From: Tautonia plasticadhaerens
GTDB lineage: Bacteria > Planctomycetota > Planctomycetia > Isosphaerales > Isosphaeraceae
Length of the DNA stretch: 64,000 nt
Assembly (NCBI RefSeq): GCF_007752535.1
Contig: NZ_CP036426.1
Span: 1,860,001 to 1,924,000, forward strand
Reading direction: 5' to 3'
Shown here piece after piece: positions 8,140-16,875 of the stretch. The notes under the pieces are model-generated. The model searched no databases and was not told where the DNA came from. It saw nothing but the letters and a program-made list of their open reading frames with translations. Both the position numbers and the translations under genes were made by a program. The number at the start of each line of letters is the position of its first letter. The stretch's first letter is position 1.

Positions 8140-9525
8140 ATGGCACCCAATCATTCTAACGATCCCGTCCCCCCCCGGGCAGCCGATCGGCCCATCGACC
8201 TGCCCCGCCCGATCGGCCGGGCCCGGGCGGCGATCCCGGCCCTGGTGTTCGCCGCGACGCTCGGGGTGCTTGTCGACCCGCCCCGGGTGAGCGGCAACGT
8301 CTGGTCGCGGTACATGACGATCGAGTCGATCGTGGAGCGCGGCACGCTCCGGGTCGACGATTCGCCCTACCTCGGCCCGAGCGGATCCCCGGACCTGGCC
8401 AAATTCGACGGCCGACTCTATTCCGACAAGCCCCCCGTGCTCCCCGCGCTCGGGGCGGCCGTCTACGGCCCGATGCACCGGGCGGGGTATCGGATGTTCG
8501 ACCTCCGGTCCCCGAGGGACTTCGTCGCCTCCTTCGGCCCGGTGAACCGGGCGCTCGTGGTGCTGCTGATCGCCCTGCCCTCGGCCCTGGCCCTCTATGG
8601 GTTGCGGCGGATTTTGCAGGCGGTCGACGTGGCCCGGTGGCTCTCCGACCTCCTTACGATCGGCTTCGGTGCCAGCTCGCTTTTGCTGACCTACGGCGTC
8701 ACCTTCAACAACCACAGCGTCGCGGCCGGCCTGCTGACCATGGCCTTCGCCGTCGTGCTGCTCGGGCCGTCGAGGGGCCGGGGTGGGATGCTCCGATCGG
8801 GTACCTCGGGAGTACTCGCCGGGCTGGCGGCGACGATCGACCTGCCGGCCGGGGGCGCCATGTGGCTCGGCCTTCTGTGCTGGACCGCGGTGCGGTCACG
8901 CCGGGCGGCGACGGCTTATGCGATCGGCTCCGCCTCGCCGCTGCTGCTGCACTGCGTCCTCCAGTCGCTCGTGACCGGTTCGCCCTTGCCGGTGGAGATG
9001 TACCCCGAGTCCCTCTCCTATGAGGGGTCCTACTGGGCGACCGAAATCGGCACGTATGAGGAGACGATCCCGAGGGGGGAGTTCCTCGTCGAGTTGCTGG
9101 TCGGGCCCCAGGGCTGGCTGACGGTAACGCCGATCCTCGCGTTCTCCCCGATCGGGGTCGCCCTGACGATGCTCCGGCGGCGGGACGCGATGCGAGCCGG
9201 GGCGATCGTCGTGGCGGTCGTCACAGTGGTGTTGCTCGGCTATTACAGTTTCGGCGTGAGGCGGACCGATTATTCCGGCCAGTCATTCGGCGTCCGCCAC
9301 CTCCTACCGATCTCCCCGCTCGCCTTCGCATACGCCGCGGCCTCGCTCCAGTGGCTCAGGCTCGGCATCTGGAGGATCGTGTTCGTCGCGTCGATGCTGA
9401 TCGGCGGGGTCTATGCGGTCGAGGGCATGGAAGATCCCTGGAGTCGGATCGAGCGGCGGTCGGACCTGCCGCTCCGCGTCGTCGGCCGCTTCGTGCTCTA
9501 CCCCTGGAGCAGCTACCGCCGGTAG
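8140..9525 (+). CDS. Multispanning membrane protein, GT-C/GT39-like
   Basis: 461 residues, ATG at 8140. After a first helix (about 28-45) comes a large loop with SRYMTIESIVERGTLRVDDS and KFDGRLYSDKPPVLPALGAAVYGP, the pattern seen in planctomycetal and archaeal GT-C glycosyltransferase-like proteins. Roughly nine membrane helices follow. A periplasmic stretch GYYSFGVRRTDYSGQSFGVRHLLPISP resembles a donor/acceptor loop. It is divergent from the GT39-like gene, with 108 bases between starts, so the pair may share a control region. The substrate cannot be read from the sequence. Confidence 0.75.
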   Translation: MAPNHSNDPVPPRAADRPIDLPRPIGRARAAIPALVFAATLGVLVDPPRVSGNVWSRYMTIESIVERGTLRVDDSPYLGPSGSPDLAKFDGRLYSDKPPVLPALGAAVYGPMHRAGYRMFDLRSPRDFVASFGPVNRALVVLLIALPSALALYGLRRILQAVDVARWLSDLLTIGFGASSLLLTYGVTFNNHSVAAGLLTMAFAVVLLGPSRGRGGMLRSGTSGVLAGLAATIDLPAGGAMWLGLLCWTAVRSRRAATAYAIGSASPLLLHCVLQSLVTGSPLPVEMYPESLSYEGSYWATEIGTYEETIPRGEFLVELLVGPQGWLTVTPILAFSPIGVALTMLRRRDAMRAGAIVVAVVTVVLLGYYSFGVRRTDYSGQSFGVRHLLPISPLAFAYAAASLQWLRLGIWRIVFVASMLIGGVYAVEGMEDPWSRIERRSDLPLRVVGRFVLYPWSSYRR

Positions 9526-9552
9526 CCGAGCCCCGGACGACGAGACGGACGA

Positions 9553-9567
9553 GGAGGGTCCCCCTCC
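9553..9567. terminator. Weak hairpin between convergent genes
   Basis: GGAGGG-TCC-CCCTCC, a 6-bp stem in the 47-base gap between two converging genes, with no T tract. Confidence 0.25.
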
Positions 9568-9572
9568 CCGCA

Positions 9573-10364
9573 TCAGCCCTTGATCGCCAGGTAATCGACC
9601 ACCGTCTCCCCCTGCTCCTCGTCGGGGGTGACGGGAACGAGTCCGTCCGGGGTGACGAGGAGGTTGCGGTAGCCGTGCTCGACAAGCGACGCCTTCAGGT
9701 CACGGGGCGTCTTGTCGAAGAAGGCCAGCGTGTGGCGGTTAGACTCGTAGAAGATCGGCGGCGAATCGGGCCGGGAGAGGAGCCGGGCCATCCCCCGGAC
9801 GGCCGCCACCTCCGACCCCTCGATGTCCATCTTGATGAAGTCGACCCGGTCCCAGCCCAGATCCGAGAGCAGGTCGTCGACGGTCGTCGACCGAACCTCG
9901 ATGGACGTGTACTGTTCGGTCCGATCGGTGACGGCGTGACCATACGGCCCGTAGGGGCAGAACTCCAGGATGCCGGACCGGTCGCTGACCCCCGCCTCGA
10001 CGACCGTCATCCCGTCGAAGCCGTTCAGGGACGCGCTGGCACGGAGCAACGAGGCGTTCCGGGGCGACGCCTCGACCGAGACGACCTGATAGCCCGAGGC
10101 GCTTGCCGCGAGCGAGAAGACGCCGACGTGTGCCCCCAGGTCGAGCACCCGCCCTCCCACCGGGACGAGCCGATGGAGTTCTCGGAGCAAGGGCCGATAT
10201 TCCGGGGGGAAGACGCCCGAGGCCAGGCTCCGGCTGATCTCTTCCTCGGCCTCCCGATCCGAGGCGACCTTGATGGCGAAGCGGCAATCCGGGTCGACCT
10301 CGACCCAGCCGTACGAGTCGTCCGGGGCCGGGCCTCGAGGATTCCGGGCAAGACGCTGATCCAT
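9573..10364 (-). CDS. FkbM-family SAM-dependent methyltransferase
   Basis: 263 residues from an ATG at 10364 preceded by GAGGAGG; a longer frame starts at 10448 but has no good ribosome site. The SAM-binding motif I is RVLDLGAHVGVFSLAASASG. The motif II acid is in VVSVEASPRN, followed by the FkbM-typical STTVDDLLSDLGWDRVDFIKMDIEGSE and a C-terminal YESNRHTLAFF. FkbM enzymes O-methylate sugars or related hydroxyls. Placement among surface-polysaccharide glycosyltransferases suggests sugar methylation. Confidence 0.92.
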   Translation of the reverse strand: MDQRLARNPRGPAPDDSYGWVEVDPDCRFAIKVASDREAEEEISRSLASGVFPPEYRPLLRELHRLVPVGGRVLDLGAHVGVFSLAASASGYQVVSVEASPRNASLLRASASLNGFDGMTVVEAGVSDRSGILEFCPYGPYGHAVTDRTEQYTSIEVRSTTVDDLLSDLGWDRVDFIKMDIEGSEVAAVRGMARLLSRPDSPPIFYESNRHTLAFFDKTPRDLKASLVEHGYRNLLVTPDGLVPVTPDEEQGETVVDYLAIKG

Positions 10365-10492
10365 CGCACCGTCCCTCCTCGCGTCGCGAAGGAGGACGCC
10401 CGGCGGCCCGGCGAGGGGCCGTCGGACGCACTCCGCATCAGGGATCACACGGGAGTCGACCGGCCATCGTCACGATCGGTCCGGGGGCCCGA

Positions 10493-11878
10493 TCAGGCGG
10501 ACGCCGAGGCCACGGCCGGGCCGTCGGGGACGGCGGCCGGGCGGCGGTCCCCGGCAAGCTCGCCCATCAATTCGGCCCAGCGGTCGCAGCAGCCGTCTCG
10601 TTCGAACTCGGCCAGGAAGGCCTCCCGCCCCTTGCGGCCCATCTCGGCGGCGGCCCCGGGGTCGGCGGCGAGGTGCTCGATCGCCCGAACGAGCGCCTCG
10701 GCCTCGCCGAGTCGGACGGTGACCCCGCAGCCGGCCCGGCGGATGGTGTCGGCCGTCTCGCTGTGATCGGGCCCGACGAACAGCACGGGACGCTCCGAGG
10801 CCATGGCCCCGTACAGCTTCCCCGGCACGACGATGCCCGTCATCTCCGGGCGCATAGAGACGAGGTGGGCGTCGGCCACCGTGAGCGACTCGTGCAACTG
10901 CTCCCGGGGGACGTAGTCGAGCAGCCGGACGTTCTCCAGCCCTTCGAGCCGCTTCGCCTCCTTCACCTCGCGGAGCCGGGGGCCGCCGCCGACGAAGAGG
11001 AAGACGACGTCATCCCGGTCCCGGAGCCGACGGGCCGCCTCGACGAACTCGACGGCCGAGTGGGCCATGCCGAGGTTCCCCGAATACATGACGACGAACT
11101 TGCCCGAGAGCCCCAGCGCCTCCCGCATCGGGTGTCCTTCCCGGGGGATCGGATACACCTCGTCGAGCCGGCTCCAGACGGGGATCTCGATCATCCGGGA
11201 GTCCCGGACCCCCTTCGAGCGGATCCGGTCGGCCATGTAGGGGCCGAGTACGACGACCCGGTCGGACTGGCGATAGACCGCGTCGCTCAGCCACGAGAGC
11301 AGCGCGACGACCGGGTTCCGCCTCGACATCTGGCCGAGGGCCAGGCTCGCGTCGGGGTGGAGGTCCATGCTCCAGTAGACCTGGCACGACCCCCGGAGGC
11401 GGCGGAGGAGCGTGCCGACCAGCCCGATGATCGGCGGCGTGGTGAGCGTCACCACCACGTCGAAGCCCGGCAGGGTGAACGCCTTGCGGAAGGCCCCGAG
11501 GTAGAAGCTCAGGTAATCGGCCATCCGCTTGATCACGCTACCCCGCCCGAGCGACGTGGCCCGGACGCGGTGGATGCGGACTCCGTTATGCTCCTCCTCG
11601 GCCGGGGGAGGCTCGACGCCGGGCTCGTAGCGACCCCGGGCGCAGAGGACGTGGCACTCGTAGCCGCGATCGGCCAGCGACTCGGCGAGATCCGTCAGGT
11701 GCTGCGCCGTCGAGGCGTGGTCGGGCCAGTAGTACTGGTTGACGAACAGGATCCGGGGCCGACGGCGGCCGGATCGGATCGCGGCATGCGGCCCGCCGGC
11801 CATCGGCCGCCTCGATTCGGCCCGCCAGCGCGAGGCGGGCCGTCGGGGGGAGCTGGGCTTGGGGATGTCGCTCACCAT
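10493..11878 (-). CDS. WbuB-like family 4 glycosyltransferase
   Basis: 461 residues. A basic N-terminal extension of about 40 residues precedes RILFVNQYYWPDHASTAQHL, the N-terminus of the WbuB/WcaL-like GT4 group that transfers deoxy-hexosamine or fucosamine-type sugars in O-antigen and capsule synthesis. Further landmarks are HNGVRIHRVRAT, SWLSDAVYRQSDRVVVLGPYM, VVMYSGNLGMAHS, FLFVGGGPRLREV and VVPGKLYGAMASERPVLFVG. The ATG overlaps the stop of the upstream fucose-synthase-like gene (ATGGTGA, seven shared bases), so the two are co-translated. Confidence 0.92.
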   Translation of the reverse strand: MVSDIPKPSSPRRPASRWRAESRRPMAGGPHAAIRSGRRRPRILFVNQYYWPDHASTAQHLTDLAESLADRGYECHVLCARGRYEPGVEPPPAEEEHNGVRIHRVRATSLGRGSVIKRMADYLSFYLGAFRKAFTLPGFDVVVTLTTPPIIGLVGTLLRRLRGSCQVYWSMDLHPDASLALGQMSRRNPVVALLSWLSDAVYRQSDRVVVLGPYMADRIRSKGVRDSRMIEIPVWSRLDEVYPIPREGHPMREALGLSGKFVVMYSGNLGMAHSAVEFVEAARRLRDRDDVVFLFVGGGPRLREVKEAKRLEGLENVRLLDYVPREQLHESLTVADAHLVSMRPEMTGIVVPGKLYGAMASERPVLFVGPDHSETADTIRRAGCGVTVRLGEAEALVRAIEHLAADPGAAAEMGRKGREAFLAEFERDGCCDRWAELMGELAGDRRPAAVPDGPAVASASA

Positions 11879-12834
11879 TTGGCGTCGGCCTCGTCCTTGT
11901 TGGCGCGATACCAGGAGATCGTCCGGGCCAGGCCCGATCGCAGGTCGGTGGGCGGCGTCCAGCCGTCGAGCACCTGCGACATGCGGGTCACGTCGAGCAC
12001 CTTCTTCGCCGCGCCGTCGGGCTTATCGGTGTTCCAGCGCAGCGATCCCTTGAAGCCAGAGAGGTCGTGGACCGTCTCGGCCAGTTCCTTGATCGAGGTG
12101 CCGATCCCCGTGCCGATGTTCAGCGGCAGGGCCTCGTCGTCGTAGACCTCGGCGGCCAGGACGATCGCGTCGGCGCAGTCCTCGACGTAGATGAATTCCC
12201 GGATCGGCGTGCCGGTGCCCCAGACCTCGACCTCCTTCGCCCCGGCCAGGTCCGCCTCGACCCACTTCCGCACCAGGGCGGCGACCACGTGCGAGCGGTC
12301 CGGGTTGTAGGAGTCGCCGGGGCCGTAGAGGTTCGTCAGGATCAGGTGGATCGAGTCGAGCCCGTACTGCTTCTTGTAGGCCACGCCCTGGACGGCCAGC
12401 ATCTTCTTCGTCAGGCCGTAGTTGACGACGCTCGCGTGGCAGGGGCCGGACCAGAGGTCCTGCTCCTTGAGTTCCCCTTCGAGGTAGCCGGGGTAGCTGC
12501 AGGCGGTGCCGATGTTGACCACCTTGTCGACCTTCGTCAGCCGGGCGGCCTCCATGAGGTTGGCCCCCATGACGAGGTTCTGATAGTACAGGTTCCCCGG
12601 TTCGTTGACGTTGATCCCGATGCCGCCGTAATACGCCGCCGCGTGGATGAGCACGTCGGCCGGATGCTCAAGCAGGCATCGCAGGCAGGAGTCGAGCGAG
12701 GTCAGGTCGAAGTCCCGCTTGCGGGGGACGTGGACCTCGGCCCCGAACGACTCCAGCCTCCTGACGATGTGCTTCCCGAGGAACCCGGCCCCGCCGGTGA
12801 CCGTGACGCGCTTGCCCGACCAGAAGCCCTTCAT
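11872..12834 (-). CDS. NAD(P)-dependent epimerase/reductase, GDP-L-fucose synthase-like
   Basis: 320 residues, extended short-chain dehydrogenase. The Rossmann glycine motif TGGAGFLG is at about 13-20, AAAYYGGIGINVNEPG at about 66-82, the catalytic YGLTKK at about 139-144, and LYGPGDSYNPDRSHVVAALVRK at about 169-190. The last two match GDP-4-keto-6-deoxymannose 3,5-epimerase/4-reductase (Fcl). Such enzymes make GDP-L-fucose or colitose precursors. It sits immediately before, and overlaps, the WbuB-like transferase. A broader dTDP-sugar reductase role is possible. Confidence 0.88.
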   Translation of the reverse strand: MKGFWSGKRVTVTGGAGFLGKHIVRRLESFGAEVHVPRKRDFDLTSLDSCLRCLLEHPADVLIHAAAYYGGIGINVNEPGNLYYQNLVMGANLMEAARLTKVDKVVNIGTACSYPGYLEGELKEQDLWSGPCHASVVNYGLTKKMLAVQGVAYKKQYGLDSIHLILTNLYGPGDSYNPDRSHVVAALVRKWVEADLAGAKEVEVWGTGTPIREFIYVEDCADAIVLAAEVYDDEALPLNIGTGIGTSIKELAETVHDLSGFKGSLRWNTDKPDGAAKKVLDVTRMSQVLDGWTPPTDLRSGLARTISWYRANKDEADAKW

Positions 12835-12960
12835 CGCTCGCTGTCCTTCCCTGGGGTGGAGTCGGCGGTCGGCGGCGAGGCGGACGGGGCCGAGGGCGAG
12901 GCGGGGGCGATGCCTGGGCCCCCCGCCTGCCGGCGCCCTCCGATCGACCGCCGACCCTCG

Positions 12961-13890
12961 TCAGACGTTGCTGAACGGGTTCGACCACTCGATCAGCTTC
13001 GCTGCCTGCACCAGCTCGGCGATGCCCCGGTCGAGGTCGATGGTGGTCTCGAAGCCCTTTGCGCGGATCTTCTCGTAGCTGACCTCGTAGTTCCGCTGGT
13101 CGGCGTCGCTGCCGACCTCGGCGAAATGCAGGTAGTAGTCGACGTGCTCCATGATCTTCCGGGCCACGTCTTCCTTGGTGAAGTTCATGCTCTCGTGGCC
13201 GACGTTGTAGACGTCGTCCTTCACCTCGTCCCAGCGCTCCAGGGCGAAGATGAAGGAGCGGGCCATGTCGCGGACGTGGACGAACGTCCGCTTGAAGCCG
13301 CCCTCGTAGACGATGAGGTTGCGGTTCTTCACGGCCTGATACGTGAAGTCGTTCGGCATCAGGTCCAGCCGCATCCGGTTGCTCACGCCGAAGGCGGTGG
13401 CGAACCGGTAGGCGATGCCGTTGCCGGAGTCGAGGACGAGCTGCTCGGCCTGGGCCTTGGTCTCGCCGTAGAGGGTGATCGGCGCCCGGGGGGTGTTCTC
13501 GTTGCAGACATAATCGGGGATCGACCCGTAAATGCTCCCGGTCGAGGCGAACAGGACCTTCTGGTCCTTGGACCGCTTCTCCAGCAGGAGCCTCGTCGAG
13601 CCGACGTTGATCGCCTGGGCCAGTTGCGGCTCCTTCTTGCACGCCGGATAGCCGACGATGGCCGCGAGGTGGATGATCGCGTCGACGCCGTCGATCGCCT
13701 TCTCCACGTCCTTGGGGTCGCAGGCGTCCCCCTTCTGAAGCTCGAAGAATCGGTTCTGGCAGCAGGGCAGCAGGCCGTGGCCGCCGAACCTCAGGTTGTC
13801 GAGCACGCGGACCCGATGGCCCTGCTCGAGCAGGGCCGGGACCAGGGTCGAACCGACATAGCCCGCGCCGCCGGTGACGAGGATGCGCAT
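12961..13890 (-). CDS. NAD-dependent nucleotide-sugar epimerase/dehydratase
   Basis: 309 residues starting MRILVTGGAGYVGS; an ATG four codons upstream is possible, but the inner ATG has GGGA six bases before it. Extended SDR features are the glycine motif (TGGAGYVG), VLDNLRFGGHGLL, IIHLAAIVGYPACKKEP, the serine region FASTGSIYGS and the catalytic YGETKAQAE. A substrate-binding FKRTFVHVRDMARSFIFAL segment is typical of UDP-glucose 4-epimerase-like enzymes. It is upstream of the fucose-synthase-like gene on the same strand (126-base gap) and probably part of the same surface-sugar operon. Confidence 0.9.
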   Translation of the reverse strand: MRILVTGGAGYVGSTLVPALLEQGHRVRVLDNLRFGGHGLLPCCQNRFFELQKGDACDPKDVEKAIDGVDAIIHLAAIVGYPACKKEPQLAQAINVGSTRLLLEKRSKDQKVLFASTGSIYGSIPDYVCNENTPRAPITLYGETKAQAEQLVLDSGNGIAYRFATAFGVSNRMRLDLMPNDFTYQAVKNRNLIVYEGGFKRTFVHVRDMARSFIFALERWDEVKDDVYNVGHESMNFTKEDVARKIMEHVDYYLHFAEVGSDADQRNYEVSYEKIRAKGFETTIDLDRGIAELVQAAKLIEWSNPFSNV

Positions 13891-14248
13891 GAGGAGTCCC
13901 ATCCGTGGACGTCGTGCGATCGACTCCGACTCGGTGTCCGAACCGGGTCGGAGGGCTCAGGGCAAGGCTTCAATCGGGTGAGAGGTCGGGTTGTGGCGGC
14001 CCCTTCCGTGCGGCCTCGCGTCGAGCGGTCGAATCAGGGTCAGTAAGGACGCGACGAGCGGGTCGGCGGAGCGTCGTCCATGGTGTGTTCTGCACGCTCG
14101 GCGGTTGCCGACCCGCATGGCCGGGATCGTACTCGATCGGCGGATCGAGTCAACGCCTGTTCCCGACGATTTTCGCGGGCCGCGGGGGGGTCACAGGTGC
14201 CGCCTCGATCGCCGATCGGTCGAGCGTCGGTCGCTCGTCCGAGGACGA
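13891..14248. other. Intergenic region upstream of the epimerase genes
   Basis: 358 bases between yacG (ending at 14249) and the start of the epimerase gene, both on the minus strand. It must hold the sugar-operon promoter. I see no clear promoter match, hairpin or small coding frame. Confidence 0.4.
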
Positions 14249-14452
14249 TCACTCGTCCGCTTCGTCCCCGGGGGGGACGATCGGTGGTTCCGGGGCAGGC
14301 GGGCCGGGGATGGAGTAGTCGCCGTCGATCCATCGGCCGAGGTCGACCAGGCGACAGCGCTCGGAGCAGAAGGGGAAGTGTGGCAGGGCGTCGAGGCCCG
14401 GTCCCTCGAACGCCCGGCCGCAGGTGGGGCACTTGCCTCGGATCATGATCAC
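14249..14452 (-). CDS. yacG: DNA gyrase inhibitor YacG-type zinc protein
   Basis: 67 residues. The four-cysteine zinc site is CPTCGR near the N-terminus and [19 protein letters not shown], a near-textbook YacG signature (CxxC, FCSxRCxxxDLGxW). E. coli YacG binds GyrB and blocks DNA binding. A Pro/Glu-rich C-terminal tail follows. It is the last gene of the folding island, nine bases after the FmdB-like gene, so probably co-transcribed. The association of a gyrase inhibitor with chaperones is positional only. Confidence 0.93.
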   Translation of the reverse strand: MIMIRGKCPTCGRAFEGPGLDALPHFPFCSERCRLVDLGRWIDGDYSIPGPPAPEPPIVPPGDEADE

Positions 14453-14461
14453 CCGGATCCG

Positions 14462-14776
14462 TCAGTCGGAGGAGGAACCGCTCGAAGACGACGGCTTCGA
14501 CTCGGGCTTCGACGCCGAATCGCCGGACGACGACGAGGAGGACGAACCCGAGGAGCCGTCCTTGTCGGCCTTGGCGGCCTTCTTGTAGGAGTCGCTCCGG
14601 TAGTCGGTCAGGTAGAAGCCGGAACCCTTGAAGAGGATGGCCGCGCCGGCGCCGATCTTGCGCCGAAGCGTCTCCTTCTGGCACGACGGGCAAGTGGTCT
14701 GGGGGTCGGCCTTGATCGACTCGAAGGCCTCGAATTCGTGCTTGCAATCGTCGCAGATGTAGTCGTAGGTGGGCAT
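14462..14776 (-). CDS. FmdB-type zinc-ribbon protein with Ser-rich tail
   Basis: 104 residues. Residues 1-50 are the FmdB zinc ribbon: MPTYDYICDDCKHEFEAFES with CxxC, then CPSCQKETLRRKIGAGAAIL with the second CxxC, then FKGSGFYLTDYRSDSYKK, all highly typical. The last 35 residues are almost only Ser, Gly, Lys, Asp and Pro. FmdB-like proteins were named as putative regulators of formamidase, but most are small zinc proteins of unknown role. Downstream of grpE in the same direction. Confidence 0.92.
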   Translation of the reverse strand: MPTYDYICDDCKHEFEAFESIKADPQTTCPSCQKETLRRKIGAGAAILFKGSGFYLTDYRSDSYKKAAKADKDGSSGSSSSSSSGDSASKPESKPSSSSGSSSD

Positions 14777-14845
14777 GGACGTCGATCGGCTCCGAGATGG
14801 GCATCGCGGCGGGGATCGCCGCGGCCCGGTGAGAGGGAGATCGGA

Positions 14846-15397
14846 TCAGGGCGAGACCGACACCGCGACCCGGCTCGGCCGCAGGACGCGGTCCCGGATC
14901 CTGAACCCGCGACTGAGTTCGGCGACGACCGTCCCCTCGGGGTGGTCGGCGTCGGGTTGCTGCATCAGGGCCTCGTGGATGTTGGGGTCGAAGGGTTGGC
15001 CGATCGACTCGATCGGCTCGACCCCGTGTTTGGCCAGGGCCTCGAGGAGTTGCCGGTGGACAATCTCCAGGCCGGTGATGATCGCCTCGTTGCCGGACTG
15101 CCGGGCGGCGTCGATGGCGCGTTCGAAATTGTCGATCACCGAGAGCAGGTCGTTCGCCAGCGGGGAGACGGCGTAGGTGCGATCGGCCTCGGCCTGTGAC
15201 CGGCTGCGTTTCTGGAAATTGACGAACTCGGCCTGGGAGCGTCGGAGCTGCTCCAGGTACTCGTCCCGCTGACGGGCCGCCTCGTCGAGCTGCGACCGGA
15301 GCGACGCGGTCGACGCATCGGCGCCCTCGGCGGCGGCCCGGCCCTCGGCATCGGGCTCCCGATCGGGGTCGGTCATCTTGGGGTTCGGATCGCTCAT
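14846..15397 (-). CDS. grpE: Nucleotide exchange factor GrpE
   Basis: 183 residues. An acidic N-terminal region leads into the long dimerising helix (LDEAARQRDEYLEQLRRSQAEFVNFQKRSR, about 36-65). The four-helix part follows, and then the beta domain with KHGVEPIESIGQPFDPNIHEALMQ and the terminal GFRIRDRVLRPSRVAVS. GrpE releases ADP from DnaK. No dnaK is in the window, so the cluster supplies the co-chaperones only. It lies 87 bases downstream of dnaJ on the same strand. Confidence 0.96.
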   Translation of the reverse strand: MSDPNPKMTDPDREPDAEGRAAAEGADASTASLRSQLDEAARQRDEYLEQLRRSQAEFVNFQKRSRSQAEADRTYAVSPLANDLLSVIDNFERAIDAARQSGNEAIITGLEIVHRQLLEALAKHGVEPIESIGQPFDPNIHEALMQQPDADHPEGTVVAELSRGFRIRDRVLRPSRVAVSVSP

Positions 15398-15484
15398 CGC
15401 GTGGGGTCCAGGATCGGTCGGGGCGTGACGGGGTTTGGGCGGGTCGCCCGCCCGCCCTCGTCGCAGGCCGGGCGGGGGGAGGGC

Positions 15485-16636
15485 TCAGGGGAGCGGATCG
15501 TCCCCACCCTCCTCGGGCTCGGTGAAGAAGTCGCGGAGCTTCTCCAGGAAGCTCTTCCGCCTGGGGCTGACGTCGTGGTGGTCCAGTTCGGCCAGCTCCC
15601 TCAGCAGCTCCTCCTGACGCTCGGAGAGCCGCTTGGGGGTCTCGATGATGACCTCCACCAGCTCGTCGCCCCGGCCGGAGCCGGAGAGGTCCGGCATCCC
15701 CCGGCCCCGGAGCTTGAGGATCTCGCCGCTCTGGGTCCCCCTGGGGACGTTCAGCGGGGCGGGGCCGTCGAGCGTGGGCACCTCGACCTCGGCGCCGAGG
15801 GCGGCCTGGGGGAAGCCGATCGGCACCTGGCAGATCAGGTCGTTCCCCTTGCGGACGAAGAAGGCATGCGGGCGGACCTGGACCTGGACCCTCAGGTTGC
15901 CCCGGGGGGCGCCGGGGTCCCCGGGCTCGCCCTGGTTGCGGAGCTGGAGGATCGTGCCGGTGTCGACGCCGGCCGGGATGCGGACCTGGACCGTGGCGAT
16001 CTGGGACTCCCGGCCGGTCCCCTTGCAATCGGCGCACGGGTCGACGACCCGGACCCCCTCCCCCCCGCAGGCGGGGCAGGTCTGGGCCATCTGGAAGAAG
16101 CCCCGCGCGGTGACGATCTGGCCGCGACCGCCGCAGTAATCGCAGGTGGTGGCGACGGTCCCGGGCTTGGCCCCGGTCCCGTTGCAGGTGTCGCAGTATT
16201 CCTGACGGGGCAGCTCGATGGTCCGGGTCGCCCCCCGGGCGGCCTCCTCCAGGTCGATCTCCAGCCTCACGAGCAGGTCGGAACCGGCCCTCGGCCCCCG
16301 GCGTCGGGGGCCGAAGAAGTCGCCGAACAGCCCGGACCCGCCGAAGATCTCGCCGAAGGCGGAGAAGACCTCCTCGGCCGACCGGAAGTCGTGGACGCCG
16401 GCCCCTTCGAGACCGGCGTGGCCGTATCGGTCGTACCGGCGTCGCTTGTCGGGGTCGGAGAGCACCTCGTACGCCTCGGCGGCCTCACGGAACTTGCGTT
16501 CGGCCTCCTGGTCGCCCGGGTTCTTGTCGGGGTGGAATCTCTTGGCCTGCTGCCGATAGGAGCCCTTGATCTCGTCGGGCGAGGCGGACCGCTGCAGCCC
16601 GAGGACCTCGTAGTAGTCGCGCTTCGTCGTCGCCAT
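15485..16636 (-). CDS. dnaJ: Chaperone protein DnaJ
   Basis: 383 residues from the ATG at 16636 ([14 protein letters not shown]); an in-frame ATG two codons upstream and a longer frame to 16684 exist. The J domain carries HPD in [27 protein letters not shown] Gly/Phe-rich linker ([17 protein letters not shown]) follows, then four zinc CxxCxGxG repeats ([32 protein letters not shown]). The C-terminal substrate-binding region includes GDLIVEV-like strands. It stimulates the DnaK ATPase and delivers substrates. Between groEL1 and grpE, same strand. Confidence 0.96.
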   Translation of the reverse strand: MATTKRDYYEVLGLQRSASPDEIKGSYRQQAKRFHPDKNPGDQEAERKFREAAEAYEVLSDPDKRRRYDRYGHAGLEGAGVHDFRSAEEVFSAFGEIFGGSGLFGDFFGPRRRGPRAGSDLLVRLEIDLEEAARGATRTIELPRQEYCDTCNGTGAKPGTVATTCDYCGGRGQIVTARGFFQMAQTCPACGGEGVRVVDPCADCKGTGRESQIATVQVRIPAGVDTGTILQLRNQGEPGDPGAPRGNLRVQVQVRPHAFFVRKGNDLICQVPIGFPQAALGAEVEVPTLDGPAPLNVPRGTQSGEILKLRGRGMPDLSGSGRGDELVEVIIETPKRLSERQEELLRELAELDHHDVSPRRKSFLEKLRDFFTEPEEGGDDPLP

Positions 16637-16811
16637 CGGCATCGCGTCTCGATCGGTGGCCTCTCGCGGCGGAATCCTCGGCAAGGCGGTCGGACCATCA
16701 TACCATCCGACCCGCGATCCCGAACACCGCGCCGCGGTGCCGACCGCCTCCTGCTCCGGCCCCGGGCAGGGCGGGCCGGATGGGTGCGAATTCCTCGATC
16801 ACGGCCGACGA

Positions 16812-16844
16812 ACGGGCCGGCAGCACGCGGTGCTGCCGACCCGT
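16812..16844 (-). terminator. Hairpin downstream of groEL1
   Basis: A 9-bp perfect stem (CGGCAGCAC / GTGCTGCCG, loop GCG) is extended, after one mismatch, by five more pairs (ACGGG/CCCGT). It starts about 32 bases after the groEL1 stop. It could terminate or attenuate groESL transcription before dnaJ. There is no U tract. Confidence 0.5.
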
Positions 16845-16875
16845 CCTCGTCCGACTCCCGTGGGAGAGCGGGGGT

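Noticed and set aside
12067-14046. A 659-residue plus-strand frame opposite the two epimerase genes
   Set aside because: The minus strand carries unmistakable SDR signatures; this frame is a shadow.
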